Of a stretch of DNA of 64,000 nucleotides, positions 37,244 to 45,929 are shown piece after piece. The stretch is from Paramicrobacterium humi. GTDB taxonomy: Bacteria > Actinomycetota > Actinomycetes > Actinomycetales > Microbacteriaceae. The notes beneath the pieces are model-generated. The model saw only the letters and a program-made list of their open reading frames with translations, searched no databases and was not told the origin of the DNA. A program made the position numbers and the translations under genes. Numbering within the stretch: the stretch's first letter is position 1; each line of letters starts with the position of its first letter. The stretch lies in NCBI RefSeq assembly GCF_900105715.1, contig NZ_FNRY01000001.1, forward strand, positions 1-64,000, in the 5' to 3' direction.

Positions 37244-38112
37244 TCGGTGTCCTCAATTCCGGCGAAGAAGTCGTGGGGGTCCTCGGGGGCGTCGACGCGG
37301 CTGCGTGCGAGTTCGTAGTCCTCATACGGCCAGGCGGAGCGCTGCAGGTCGTTCGACCAGAAGAAGAACGCGCTGTCGGGCGCCACTTGGGAGGCATGCG
37401 CGCGCAGCGCCGCATCGCGCACTTCGAAGAAGTCGCCGCACGGAATGTGCGTCGTCGAGCGGTCTTCCTGATCCTGCCGCCAGCTGAGCATCTCTCCGAG
37501 CCGCTCGGCGAGCGGGTCCTCGGGCGCCGTCTCGAGCAGCTTGTCGTAGTTCGCCTTCATGCGGGGGTAGTTGAAGATGTGGTCGTAGTACAGCTTCGAC
37601 ACCGCCCACGGTTCGCCGGCGTCCGGGTACCGCTTGGGATCGGCCGCGGCCTCGAACGCCTCGACCGACACCTGATGGCAGCGGATGTGGTCCGGGTGCG
37701 GGTAGCCGCCGTTCTCGTCGTAGGTGAGCACGACATGCGGCCGGAATTCACGAAGCACGCGCACGAGCACCCCCGCCGAGACCTCGAGCGGGATGGACGC
37801 GAACGAGTTGTGCGGGAACGTCCCGTCCTCGCGCGCCATCCCGGAGTCGTGGTAGCCGAGCCACCGGTGCCGCACGCCGAGCACCTCCTGCGCGGCGGCC
37901 ATCTCCCGGCGCCGAAGCCCGGGCATATCCCGATCCGCCATCGCCTTCGCTTCAGCGGCGAGCGACTCATTCAGGATCTCGCCGCCCTCACCGCCCGTAC
38001 AGCTGACGACCATGACGTCGACGCCGCGCGAGCGGTAGTACGCCATGGTCGCCGAGCCTTTCGACGACTCGTCGTCGGGGTGCGCGTGCACGGCCAGGAG
38101 GCGGTAAGTCAC
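37240..38112 (-). CDS. mca: Mycothiol S-conjugate amidase
   Basis: A 290-residue LmbE/PIG-L-fold zinc amidase that cleaves mycothiol adducts to mercapturic acids during detoxification. Zinc residues: LLAVHAHPDDESSKGSATMA (His, Asp, Asp) and GGYPHPDHIRCHQVSVEAFE (His). VVSCTGGEGGEILNE and WLGYHDSGM are typical. Length and context (DUF4307 and greA beyond) favour Mca over the paralogous MshB deacetylase. GTG 38112 is chosen because homology begins at TYRLLAV. Together with the GC content this supports an actinobacterial host. Confidence 0.93.
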   Translation of the reverse strand: MTYRLLAVHAHPDDESSKGSATMAYYRSRGVDVMVVSCTGGEGGEILNESLAAEAKAMADRDMPGLRRREMAAAQEVLGVRHRWLGYHDSGMAREDGTFPHNSFASIPLEVSAGVLVRVLREFRPHVVLTYDENGGYPHPDHIRCHQVSVEAFEAAADPKRYPDAGEPWAVSKLYYDHIFNYPRMKANYDKLLETAPEDPLAERLGEMLSWRQDQEDRSTTHIPCGDFFEVRDAALRAHASQVAPDSAFFFWSNDLQRSAWPYEDYELARSRVDAPEDPHDFFAGIEDTE

Positions 38113-38182
38113 GGGGCCTGCTTTCAGGATGGAACCAATAGTCTTAGTCCAGAGTAATCGCAGGGGAAGTATTGGGCAGGGA

Positions 38183-38635
38183 ATGAGCGACCGTCGGGAT
38201 TCGATGCAGACGGATGCCGCGACGGCGAATGCTTCGACCACGGCCGCGGCCCTCGACGCCCGCTACGGCCGCACTCCCGGCGACCGAGCCCGCCTGAAGG
38301 TGCTGCTGTGGTCGCTCGGCTCGTTCTTCGTCCTCGTCTTCGCGGCCTGGGTGATCTGGGGAGGTCTCCTCGCCCCTGCGGCGCAGCTCGACGCGCGCGA
38401 CATCGCCCACACGATCGTGAGCGATCAGGAGGTCGAGGTCACCTACCAGCTCACGATCGATCCGGGCACGCGCAGCTACTGCGCACTGCAGGCGCAAGAC
38501 GAGCAGCACTCGATCATCGGCTGGAAGGTCGTCGAGATCCCGGCATCCAGCACCCGCACGAGGCAGTTCACCGACTCTGTCCGCACTGTCGATCTCGCTA
38601 CGACAGGTTTGATTTACCGCTGCTGGCAGGCTTAG
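38183..38635 (+). CDS. DUF4307 membrane protein
   Basis: A 150-residue protein with one membrane helix (LLWSLGSFFVLVFAAWVIWG) preceded by the conserved LDARYGRTPGDRARLK and followed by an extracytoplasmic domain (VEVTYQLTIDPGTRSYCALQ, IIGWKVVEIP, GLIYRCWQA) with two cysteines that could form a disulfide. This is the DUF4307 family (Rv1081c type). ATG 38183 is used; ATG 38204 is also possible. Divergent from mca and followed by greA on the same strand. Function unknown. Confidence 0.88.
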   Translation: MSDRRDSMQTDAATANASTTAAALDARYGRTPGDRARLKVLLWSLGSFFVLVFAAWVIWGGLLAPAAQLDARDIAHTIVSDQEVEVTYQLTIDPGTRSYCALQAQDEQHSIIGWKVVEIPASSTRTRQFTDSVRTVDLATTGLIYRCWQA

Positions 38636-38646
38636 GATTCTCTGAT

Positions 38647-38694
38647 ACCCACCGAGGTGGGTGAGATCATCGCGCCCTGACGCAGGTCAGGGCG
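38647..38694 (+). terminator. Two small hairpins before greA
   Basis: ACCCAC/GTGGGT (38647-38662, loop CGAG) is followed by CGCCCTGAC/GTCAGGGCG (38673-38694, loop GCAG) in the 80-base gap between the DUF4307 gene and greA. The second stem plus GTCTTC could be a weak terminator or a structure in the greA leader. The greA ribosome site (AGGAG) follows. Confidence 0.5.
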
Positions 38695-38715
38695 TCTTCA
38701 TGCTAGGAGTTCCCA

Positions 38716-39204
38716 ATGACTGATGCAACGCAGGTCACATTCCTCACGCAGGAGGCGTACGACCGCCTCCAGGCCGAACTCGAACACCTTTCGACGGTCG
38801 GCCGTGACGAGATCGCCAAGCGCATCGAAGCGGCGCGTGAAGAAGGTGACCTCAAGGAGAACGGCGGCTACCACGCCGCTAAGGACGAGCAGGGCAAGCA
38901 GGAGGCGCGCATCCGCACGCTGACCGAGCTGCTGCGCAACGCGACAGTGAGCGAAGCGCCCGAGGTCGACGGCACCGTCAAGCCGGGCACCGTCATCAGC
39001 GCCGTCGTCGCGGGCGGGGACGAGAAGTTCCTTCTCGGCAGCCGCGAGATCGCGGGCGAGTCCGATCTCGACGTGTACAGCGAGCAGAGCCCGCTCGGTG
39101 CGGCGATCATCGGCCTGAAGGTCGGCGACAAGACGAGCTACGAGGCGCCGAACGGCAAGCAGATCAAGGTGGAGATCACCGGGGTCGAGGCCTACACGGG
39201 CTGA
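38716..39204 (+). CDS. greA: Transcription elongation factor GreA
   Basis: A 162-residue factor that rescues backtracked RNA polymerase. An N-terminal coiled coil (LTQEAYDRLQAELEHLSTVG, KRIEAAREEGDLKENGGYHA with the acidic tip residues D and E) is followed by the C-terminal FKBP-like domain (YSEQSPLGAAIIGLKVGDKT, YEAPNGKQIKVEITGVE). The tip EEGDLKENGGYHAAKDEQG is diagnostic. Its stop is one base from the stop of the convergent ilvA, so any terminators must lie within the coding ends. Confidence 0.97.
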   Translation: MTDATQVTFLTQEAYDRLQAELEHLSTVGRDEIAKRIEAAREEGDLKENGGYHAAKDEQGKQEARIRTLTELLRNATVSEAPEVDGTVKPGTVISAVVAGGDEKFLLGSREIAGESDLDVYSEQSPLGAAIIGLKVGDKTSYEAPNGKQIKVEITGVEAYTG

Positions 39205-39205
39205 G

Positions 39206-40438
39206 TCAGCCCTCTACGATCGCGGGGTCGTACCCGGCCGAACGCAGCGTCTCCACGACGGCCTGCTTGTGGTCGGGGCCCCGCGTTTCCACGCTCAGGT
39301 CGATCATGACCTCGCTGATCTGCATGCCCTGGCCGTGCCGCGTGTGCAGAACCTCCACGACGTTCGCACTCGCTCGCGCGAGCAGCTCCGCGATGCGCGC
39401 GAGCTGGCCCGGGCGGTCCGGCAGCGGGATCCTCAGGGTCATGTACCGGTCCGCGGCGGCGAGGCCGTGCGCGACGACGCGCTGCATGAGCAGCGGGTCG
39501 ATGTTTCCTCCGGAGAGGATCGCGACGGTAGGACCGTCCGTCGTGACGCGGCCCTCGATGATCGCGGCGACGCTCACCGCCCCCGCAGGCTCCACGACGA
39601 GCTTGGCGCGCTCGAGCAGCAGCAGCAGCGCCTTCGCGATCTCGTCCTCGCTCACCGTGACGATCTCGTCGACGAGCTGCTCGATGAGCTCGAAGTTCAG
39701 CTGACCGGGCCGGCTGACGGCGATGCCGTCGGCGATCGTGGGCTGGATCTCCACGTCGAGCGGATGCCCGGCGGCGAGCGACGGCGGATAGGCCGCCGCG
39801 TTCGCCGACTGCACGCCGACGATGCGAATCGACCGGCCCTCCAGCGCGGCCTTCTGCTTGGCCGCGGCGGCGACGCCGGCGATGAGCCCTCCCCCGCCGA
39901 TCGGAACGACGATCGTGGCGACATCCGGAACGTCATCGAGGATCTCGAGGCCGAGCGTTCCCTGGCCGGTCACGACGTCGATGTGCTCGAAGGGCGGGAT
40001 GAGCACGGCGCCCGTCTCCTCGGCGTACTCGGCCGCGGCGCGCAGCGGCTCGGTCACCGTGTGGCCGCGCAGCACGACGTCGGCTCCGTAACGGCGTGTG
40101 GCTTGCAGCTTCGGCAGCGGAACACCCACGGGCATGAAGATCGTGGCCTTGATGCCGAGCTCGCGCGCCGCGAACGCGACACCCTGCGCGTGATTCCCCG
40201 CGGATGCCGCGACGACACCGCGCGCGCGCTCCTCCTCGGTGAGCTGGGCGAGGCGGTTGTAGGCGCCGCGGATCTTGTATGAGCCGGTTCGCTGCAGGTT
40301 CTCGCACTTGAGATACACGGGCTGACCGAGCAGTTCGGCGAGGTACCGGGAGCTCTCCATGGGCGTGTGCCGCGCAGCCTTCGAGACGAGTTCGCGAGCA
40401 CGTTCGATCGACTCGAGCGACGGGATGTTCTGCGCCAT
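39206..40438 (-). CDS. ilvA: Threonine ammonia-lyase (with C-terminal ACT domain)
   Basis: A 410-residue fold-type II PLP enzyme deaminating threonine to 2-oxobutanoate for isoleucine synthesis. PLP lysine in LQRTGSYKIRGAYNRLAQL, SAGNHAQGVAFAARELG, phosphate loop VPIGGGGLIAGVAAA, and a single C-terminal ACT domain (MTLRIPLPDRPGQLARIAEL). The short ACT form (about 400 residues) is usual for actinobacteria and for the catabolic subtype, so regulation may differ from the 500-residue E. coli IlvA. Confidence 0.95.
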   Translation of the reverse strand: MAQNIPSLESIERARELVSKAARHTPMESSRYLAELLGQPVYLKCENLQRTGSYKIRGAYNRLAQLTEEERARGVVAASAGNHAQGVAFAARELGIKATIFMPVGVPLPKLQATRRYGADVVLRGHTVTEPLRAAAEYAEETGAVLIPPFEHIDVVTGQGTLGLEILDDVPDVATIVVPIGGGGLIAGVAAAAKQKAALEGRSIRIVGVQSANAAAYPPSLAAGHPLDVEIQPTIADGIAVSRPGQLNFELIEQLVDEIVTVSEDEIAKALLLLLERAKLVVEPAGAVSVAAIIEGRVTTDGPTVAILSGGNIDPLLMQRVVAHGLAAADRYMTLRIPLPDRPGQLARIAELLARASANVVEVLHTRHGQGMQISEVMIDLSVETRGPDHKQAVVETLRSAGYDPAIVEG

Positions 40439-40450
40439 TGACTGTTTTCC

Positions 40451-41698
40451 TTACTCTGGATCAGGGGTCGCGTGCGAGCGGCGCCGGCCGGGCTGCGCGG
40501 GAACCGTGCGCCAGATCGTGTCGCCCGCGTACGGCGCGGTCGGGTCCCGCCACGCGCCCGTCAGGATGTAGCCGATCACGACGTTGAGCACGGCCGCGAT
40601 CGGCACGGCGAACAGCGCCCCGGGGATGCCGGCGAGCATCGACCCCGCGGCGACGACGAGCACGACTCCGAGCGGATGAACCTTGACTGCCGTCCCCATG
40701 AGAAGCGGCTGCAGGATGTGCCCCTCGATCTGCTGCACGAGCAGAACGACGCCCAGCATGATGACGGCGATGATCGGGCCGTTGTAGACGAGGGCTATGA
40801 ACACGGCGAGGGTCCCGGTCAGGATCGCGCCGACGATGGGGATGAACGATCCCAGGAACACGAGAACGGCGATGGGGATCGCAAGCGGAACGCCGAGCAG
40901 AAACGCACCGAGGCCGATGCCGAGGGCGTCGATCGAGGCGACGAGGATCTGCGTGCGGGCGAAATTCTCAAGCGTGGTCCAGCCGGCGCGACCGGCACCG
41001 TCGACAGCGGCGCGCGCACGCCGCGGAACGAACGTGAGCAGCCATTTCCAGATGTTGGGCCCGTCGAGAAGGATGAACACGAGCGAGAACAGGGCGAGCA
41101 GGATGCCGGCGAGCAGATGCCCGAATGTGCTTCCGATCGAGAGGGCGCCGGAGAGAATCGCGCTCGTGTCGTCCTGCACGCTGCGCACCACATCGTCGAT
41201 GATGTTCCCGAGCTGCGAGTCCGTGACGTGCAGCGGCGAGTGCAGGAGGAACTCCTTGAACTGCGCGTAGGACTCCATGGTGCGTTGACGCACTTCCCCC
41301 GCCTGCCGGCTGACCTGCCACACGACGAGCCAGACGAGCGCGGCGACGATGGCGATCGTCGTGAGCATCGCGGTGACAACGGCGAGCGCCTTCGGCCAGC
41401 GGTGACGTTGCAGGAATCCGACGAACGGCAGCACGAGAGCCGAGACGAGAACCGCGATGAGAAGCGGGATGATGATGAGGCGCAGCTGCACGATGAGGAA
41501 GAGCACGATCGCGAACGCCGCTGCGATGACGATGAGCCGCCAGCTCCACGCCGCGGCGATGCGAACGCCCGGCGTGACCGTGTCGGCGACTTCGTCGGAG
41601 TCCATGTGCTCTCGCGGCTCAGGGACAGGCTGCGCGGCGGTACGCACGCGATCGCCGAACAGTCGCGCCCACCAGCCGGGCCTGCGGGATTCCGTCAC
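40451..41698 (-). CDS. AI-2E family transporter (PerM/TqsA-like)
   Basis: A 415-residue integral membrane protein with about eight helices: RLIVIAAAFAIVLFLIVQLR, LRLIIIPLLIAVLVSALVLP, the large extracytoplasmic loop, SIGSTFGHLLAGILLALFSL, FLGSFIPIVGAILTGTLAVF and IEGHILQPLLMGTAVKVHPL, the strongest family motif. Named for autoinducer-2 export in E. coli, but most members are uncharacterised permeases and some are ion antiporters. N- and C-terminal tails are charged. Same strand as ilvA, ending 12 bases upstream of its start. Confidence 0.92.
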   Translation of the reverse strand: MTESRRPGWWARLFGDRVRTAAQPVPEPREHMDSDEVADTVTPGVRIAAAWSWRLIVIAAAFAIVLFLIVQLRLIIIPLLIAVLVSALVLPFVGFLQRHRWPKALAVVTAMLTTIAIVAALVWLVVWQVSRQAGEVRQRTMESYAQFKEFLLHSPLHVTDSQLGNIIDDVVRSVQDDTSAILSGALSIGSTFGHLLAGILLALFSLVFILLDGPNIWKWLLTFVPRRARAAVDGAGRAGWTTLENFARTQILVASIDALGIGLGAFLLGVPLAIPIAVLVFLGSFIPIVGAILTGTLAVFIALVYNGPIIAVIMLGVVLLVQQIEGHILQPLLMGTAVKVHPLGVVLVVAAGSMLAGIPGALFAVPIAAVLNVVIGYILTGAWRDPTAPYAGDTIWRTVPAQPGRRRSHATPDPE

Positions 41699-41782
41699 GC
41701 ACGACAGTCTATGGCGCGGGACTTCGCGTCACGGCATACGTTCCTCGCCGCAGTGTCGGGGACCCTTGCTACCGTCATACGG

Positions 41783-43012
41783 ATGCCATCGACGATATCC
41801 GCGGCCGTCGCGCGCCGCATCGCCCTCGCCGCCCAGGGATTCACCCGGCCACGGCCGGCGACCGTCGGCACGCGCCAGTTCGGGCTCGTGATCGACCGGC
41901 TCGGGGTGCTGCAGATCGACTCCGTGAATGTCTTCGAACGCAGTCACTATCTGCCCGTTCTCGCCCGAGTCGGTCCCTACGACAAGTCGGCTCTCGACGC
42001 TCTGACGCACGGCGGCAAAGGACCGTTCATTGAGTGGTGGGGCCACGAGGCGACGTTCATGCGCCGGGACCAGCTGCCGATGTGGCGGTGGAAGATGAAG
42101 CGGATCCGCGAGCGGGATCTCGGGAACCCCGACTCGTGGGCGAACCAGAATCTGCCTCTGCTGCAGTGGCTGCGTGACGAGCTGGCATCGACCGGGCCGA
42201 TCGTGTCGAGCGCGATCGAGCACGACGCCAATCACTCCCGCGCCGGCTGGTGGGAATGGTCAGCCGTCAAGCGCGGACTCGAGACTCTGTTTCGCTGGGG
42301 CGATGTCGTCAGCGCGGGACGCACGACGTCGTTCGAGCGGCGCTACGCGCTGCCGGAGCAGGTCCTGCCGACGGCGCTTCTCGACGAGGAGCCGGACGCC
42401 GCGGACGCTGCCCGCGCACTCGTTGCACACGCGGCATCCGCGACGGGCATCGCAACTGCATCGGACCTCGCCGACTACTACCGGCTCCCCGCCGACATCA
42501 CGCGAGCGGCCGTCCGGGAGCTCGCTGACGAGGGTGTGCTCGAACCCGTGAGCGTCGCAGGCTGGGGCGCCGAGGGTCGCCCGGCGCCGGCGTGGCTGCA
42601 TTCCGGTGCGCGTCGCCCGCGCACGGTAGATGCGGCCGCGCTGCTCTCGCCGTTCGATCCGGTCGTCTGGACGCGTGCCCGCGCGGAGCGCATGTTCGGC
42701 TTTCGCTATCGGATCGAGATCTACACGCCGCGGCACAAACGCGTGCACGGGTACTACGTCCTGCCGGTTCTCGTCGGCGATCGCCTTGTCGCGCGGCTGG
42801 ATCTCAAGAACGACCGCCAAGCGGGAGTGCTGCGCGTGCAATCGGCGTGGCGCGAGCCGGAGGCGCCGCCTGAGTCGGTCGAGCGGATCGCGTCTCTGCT
42901 GGAGCACACGGCGGACTGGCAGGGCTCGGGCACGATCAGCGTCGGCGCTCGCGGGGACCTGGCAGATGAACTCGCGGGTGTTCTCCGCGCGGAGCGCCAC
43001 GAGTCACGATAA
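41783..43012 (+). CDS. AlkZ/YcaQ-like winged-helix DNA glycosylase
   Basis: A 409-residue HTH_42-family protein: ARRIALAAQGFTRPRPATVG, DRLGVLQIDSVNVFERSHYL with the Q-x-D catalytic motif (QID), GPFIEWWGHEATFMRRDQLP, ATASDLADYYRLPADITRAA, LLSPFDPVVWTRARAERMFG and VHGYYVLPVLVGDRLVARLD. Characterised relatives (AlkZ, YcaQ) unhook interstrand crosslinks and remove bulky alkyl adducts. The QID motif suits the YcaQ-type catalytic core. ATG 41783 is selected; longer upstream frame is antisense to the AI-2E gene. Monocistronic, divergent from the AI-2E gene. Confidence 0.88.
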   Translation: MPSTISAAVARRIALAAQGFTRPRPATVGTRQFGLVIDRLGVLQIDSVNVFERSHYLPVLARVGPYDKSALDALTHGGKGPFIEWWGHEATFMRRDQLPMWRWKMKRIRERDLGNPDSWANQNLPLLQWLRDELASTGPIVSSAIEHDANHSRAGWWEWSAVKRGLETLFRWGDVVSAGRTTSFERRYALPEQVLPTALLDEEPDAADAARALVAHAASATGIATASDLADYYRLPADITRAAVRELADEGVLEPVSVAGWGAEGRPAPAWLHSGARRPRTVDAAALLSPFDPVVWTRARAERMFGFRYRIEIYTPRHKRVHGYYVLPVLVGDRLVARLDLKNDRQAGVLRVQSAWREPEAPPESVERIASLLEHTADWQGSGTISVGARGDLADELAGVLRAERHESR

Positions 43013-43122
43013 CCGCCGCCCGGCCATGGCATGGGCATGGGCAGTTCTCCCCGATGCCAACTCCCCCGGTCATTGGTAACTTCTCCAACATCACATTCGT
43101 TTTGAAGGAGACGTGACACAGC

Positions 43123-44490
43123 ATGGCAACGGACGAGAACGCACCGGGCGCTCAGGGACGGAACCCGGACGAGAACGCGGACGGTGCCGCGCAACCCAAC
43201 AGCGAGCAGGGAACGGCGCCCCAGGGCGACCAGAACGCGTACACGCCCCAGGCGCCACAGGACCAGCCCCAGTGGCAGCCGGAGAACCAGCAGTACGCGC
43301 AGACGCAGCAATACCCGCAGGGGCAGCAGTACGCGCAGACGCAGCAGTACGCGCAGACGCAGCAGTTCCCGCAGGGCCAGCAGTATCCGCAGGGCCCGCA
43401 GTTCCCGCAGGGTCAGCAGTTCCCGCAGGGAGCGCAGTACCCCCAAGGGCAGCAGCAGCCGTATCCAGCGGGCGCATATCCGGCCGGTGCGTACGGTCAG
43501 AAGCCCGCAAAGGCGCCGAACCCGAACACGAAGAAGTTCATCCTGATCGGCGCGATCGCCGCGGGCGTCGTCGTACTCCTGATCGTCGCCGCCGTTGTGA
43601 TCAACGTGGTCAACGGCTCCCAGTACGGTCCGCAGGCCGTCGTCCAGAAGTATCTGTCAACGATCTCCGCGGGCAAGGCGAGCGAAGCGAACAAGCTCGT
43701 GAAGCCGGGCGTCAAGGACGAGCAGGCCGTGCTCCTGACCGACAAGGTGCTGAAGAACGCGGATTCGCGCATGACGAACCCCAAGATCACTCGCACCGAC
43801 CGCAACGGCGACAGCGCTCGCGTGAGCTTCGCTTACTCCCTCGACGGCACGAACTACGACGGCAGCCTCACGCTCAGCAACCAGGGCAAGCAGGCGGTCT
43901 TCTTCGACGACTGGGTGATCGACAAGCCCCTCACGGTCGACCTCGGCGTGTGGCTCTCTGATGGGACGCAGGCAACCGTGAACGGCGTGAACGCCGATTT
44001 CGGCGAGAACGGCGCGCTGCCGGTGTACCCGGCCACCTACGAGATCGGCGCGCCTGCGAGTGACTGGTTCGAAGCCGAGAGCCAGACGATCGTCGCTGCG
44101 ACCGGGTCGAAGGCGAGCTACGACTACGCCGAGATCGACCTCGCGCCGACGCAGGCGCTCACCGACGAAGTGCAGAAGCAGCTCAACGCGATGCTCGACG
44201 AGTGCGCGAAGGAGACGACGCAGGAGATCGACGACACGTGCGACATGACCGAGCGCTACTGGGATGTCGCGGAGTACAAGAGCTTCAAGCGCCAGATCAT
44301 CCAGTACCCGACGGTCGAGGTCGATGATTCCGGCCGCAGCTTCGACACGACGGGCGGGAAGTACAAGTTCGAGGTCACGGGCACCGGCTACGACGACAAG
44401 CCCGTGAGCGGAACCACGGACTACGAGCCGTACGGCTACTACGGCGACATCACGATCGACGGCGACAAGGTCGTTCTCGAGTACTGGTAG
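43123..44490 (+). CDS. Gln-rich repeat membrane protein with extracytoplasmic domain
   Basis: A 455-residue protein of unknown function. Residues 1-125 are disordered, with a Gln/Pro/Tyr repeat of QQYAQT and QQ(Y/F)PQG units between about residues 55 and 112. A membrane helix follows (FILIGAIAAGVVVLLIVAAV), then an extracytoplasmic region of about 300 residues: a DUF4878/lumazine-like start (YGPQAVVQKYLSTISAGKAS), a middle segment with VWLSDGTQATVNGVNADFGE, and two cysteines (LDECAKE, DDTCDMTERYWDV) that may pair. This resembles actinobacterial zinc-ribbon-less TcaA-like envelope proteins. GAAGGAG lies upstream of ATG 43123. A UUCG-capped hairpin ends the transcript. Confidence 0.8.
   Translation: MATDENAPGAQGRNPDENADGAAQPNSEQGTAPQGDQNAYTPQAPQDQPQWQPENQQYAQTQQYPQGQQYAQTQQYAQTQQFPQGQQYPQGPQFPQGQQFPQGAQYPQGQQQPYPAGAYPAGAYGQKPAKAPNPNTKKFILIGAIAAGVVVLLIVAAVVINVVNGSQYGPQAVVQKYLSTISAGKASEANKLVKPGVKDEQAVLLTDKVLKNADSRMTNPKITRTDRNGDSARVSFAYSLDGTNYDGSLTLSNQGKQAVFFDDWVIDKPLTVDLGVWLSDGTQATVNGVNADFGENGALPVYPATYEIGAPASDWFEAESQTIVAATGSKASYDYAEIDLAPTQALTDEVQKQLNAMLDECAKETTQEIDDTCDMTERYWDVAEYKSFKRQIIQYPTVEVDDSGRSFDTTGGKYKFEVTGTGYDDKPVSGTTDYEPYGYYGDITIDGDKVVLEYW
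43285..43480 (+). repeat. In-gene tandem repeat encoding QQYAQT / QQYPQG
   Basis: Imperfect 18-base tandem units (CAGCAGTACGCGCAGACG and variants CAGCAGTTCCCGCAGGG) repeated about nine times inside the preceding gene. Copy number is likely to vary between strains and is prone to assembly error. Confidence 0.85.
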
Positions 44491-44510
44491 AAAGCCGCTG
44501 AACCCTTTGC

Positions 44511-44546
44511 AGAGCAGGGGCCGGTCTTCGGATCGGCCCCTGCTCT
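44511..44546. terminator. UUCG-tetraloop hairpin between convergent genes
   Basis: AGAGCAGGGGCCGGTC pairs with GATCGGCCCCTGCTCT (16 pairs, one G-U) around a TTCG tetraloop. It lies 20 bases after the Gln-rich gene and just before the stop of the convergent MFS gene, so it probably serves both. Confidence 0.88.
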
Positions 44547-44550
44547 CGTC

Positions 44551-45882
44551 TTATCGGGCGCCCCTCACAGCGAACACGCTGAGCGCGCCGGCCAGCGACG
44601 CGACAGCGGCTACCGTGAACAGCAGAGTGAAGCCTCCCGTCGCCGCGACGAGCCCGGCACCGAGCAGCGGCGACAGCAGTTGAGGGGCGGATGCCGCGAC
44701 GGTGACGATTCCGAGATCCTTCGCGTGGTCCTCTTCCGCTGGCAGCACGTCGGCGGCGAGGGCGAGGCCAACGGCGCTGAAACCGCCGTAGCCGATTCCG
44801 AGGAGCGCGGCAGCGATCATCGCGGTGCCGAGCGAAGGCCATCCAGCAAGCAGCAACGCCGACGCCGTCTGAAAGACTGCGGCGATCGCGACGAAGACCT
44901 TCCGTCGCGCAAGCCTGTCCGAGAGCCAGCCGCCGGCGAAGGAGGCCGCGACGACGAAGACCGTATAGACGGCGATGAGCACGAACAGGTCGATTTCCGC
45001 GTTCGAGTCGTCGATGCCGTACATGAGGAAGAACAGCAGCAGCGCCGTCCCGAGTGCGTTGCCGATGTTCACGAGCACGCGCCCGACGATGACCCACGCG
45101 AAGTCGGGATGGGCCAGCGGGTTGACCCACAGGCGCGACAGAAGGCGTCGCACGCCGGTGGACTCTGCCATGCCCAGCGGTGCGGGTTCGTCGGGGAGAA
45201 GCGCGGCGGTCGGCAGGCCGAGCACGAGTATCGCGACCGCGAGGACCAGGTAGCCCTGCTGCACAGTGAGGGCGAAGCCGATGACGACGCCGACCCCGAC
45301 GATGATGCCCACGGCTTGCGTTGCGCCGATGACGGCGGAGGCGGTCCCCCGCTGCGCGGCCGGCAGCTGATCCGCGACGAGTGCTGTGTACGCGGCGGAG
45401 GCGACCGCGATGCCTGCCGAGACGCCGACCCACATCACCGCGACGCCGACGACGGTGTGCTGCAGCCCGAGAACCGCCGTCGACACGGCCGTCACGACGA
45501 TGCCGCCGGCCATCCACGGGCGGCGACGGCCGAAGCGCGATCGCGTACGGTCGGAGAGAGTGCCCGCGAGAGGACCGGCGATGATCGCGGCGACGCCGCC
45601 GAGAGCGAAGACGAGGCCGGAGTAGACGACGCCGAGTACCCAGCCGTCAGCGCCATCCGGCGTGTTGAGCTGCAGCGGCAGAAGCAACTGCGTCGGGGTG
45701 AGCTGCACGGTCCACAAGCACAGCCAGGCGACAGCGAACGGCGCGAACCAGGTTGCGCCGGCGCGGGACGGCTCGACAGCATCCGTCGCCAACCGGGCAG
45801 CCGCCGGTGATGCCGTGGGCACGCGCGCTGGTATGCGGCGCTCGGTTCTGCGCACTCGTTGGCCGCCCTTCATCGGATTCAC
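44551..45882 (-). CDS. MFS transporter
   Basis: A 443-residue 12-TM permease: FAVAWLCLWTVQLTPTQLLL, the A-loop GPLAGTLSDRTRSRFGRRRP (a GPH/MelB-like [12 protein letters not shown] motif), VADQLPAAQRGTASAVIGAT, and the central loop with WVNPLAHPDFAWVIVGRVL. The signature suggests a sugar-type MFS/GPH carrier, but substrate is unknown. A 30-residue basic cytoplasmic N-terminus precedes TM1; the start could be ATG 45882 or 45873. No regulator is adjacent. Confidence 0.88.
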   Translation of the reverse strand: MNPMKGGQRVRRTERRIPARVPTASPAAARLATDAVEPSRAGATWFAPFAVAWLCLWTVQLTPTQLLLPLQLNTPDGADGWVLGVVYSGLVFALGGVAAIIAGPLAGTLSDRTRSRFGRRRPWMAGGIVVTAVSTAVLGLQHTVVGVAVMWVGVSAGIAVASAAYTALVADQLPAAQRGTASAVIGATQAVGIIVGVGVVIGFALTVQQGYLVLAVAILVLGLPTAALLPDEPAPLGMAESTGVRRLLSRLWVNPLAHPDFAWVIVGRVLVNIGNALGTALLLFFLMYGIDDSNAEIDLFVLIAVYTVFVVAASFAGGWLSDRLARRKVFVAIAAVFQTASALLLAGWPSLGTAMIAAALLGIGYGGFSAVGLALAADVLPAEEDHAKDLGIVTVAASAPQLLSPLLGAGLVAATGGFTLLFTVAAVASLAGALSVFAVRGAR

Positions 45883-45929
45883 CGATGCTATGGCTCGCCT
45901 CGGACGGGGTCAACGACCTCGTTCGGGTG

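Noticed and set aside
40472-41782. Upstream extension of the AlkZ-like gene (over 400 extra codons)
   Set aside because: The extension is antisense to the AI-2E transporter and has shadow-type composition; family sequence begins at 41783.
43285-43480. CRISPR array
   Set aside because: The 18-base units are contiguous, in frame and vary at codon positions; there are no spacers.
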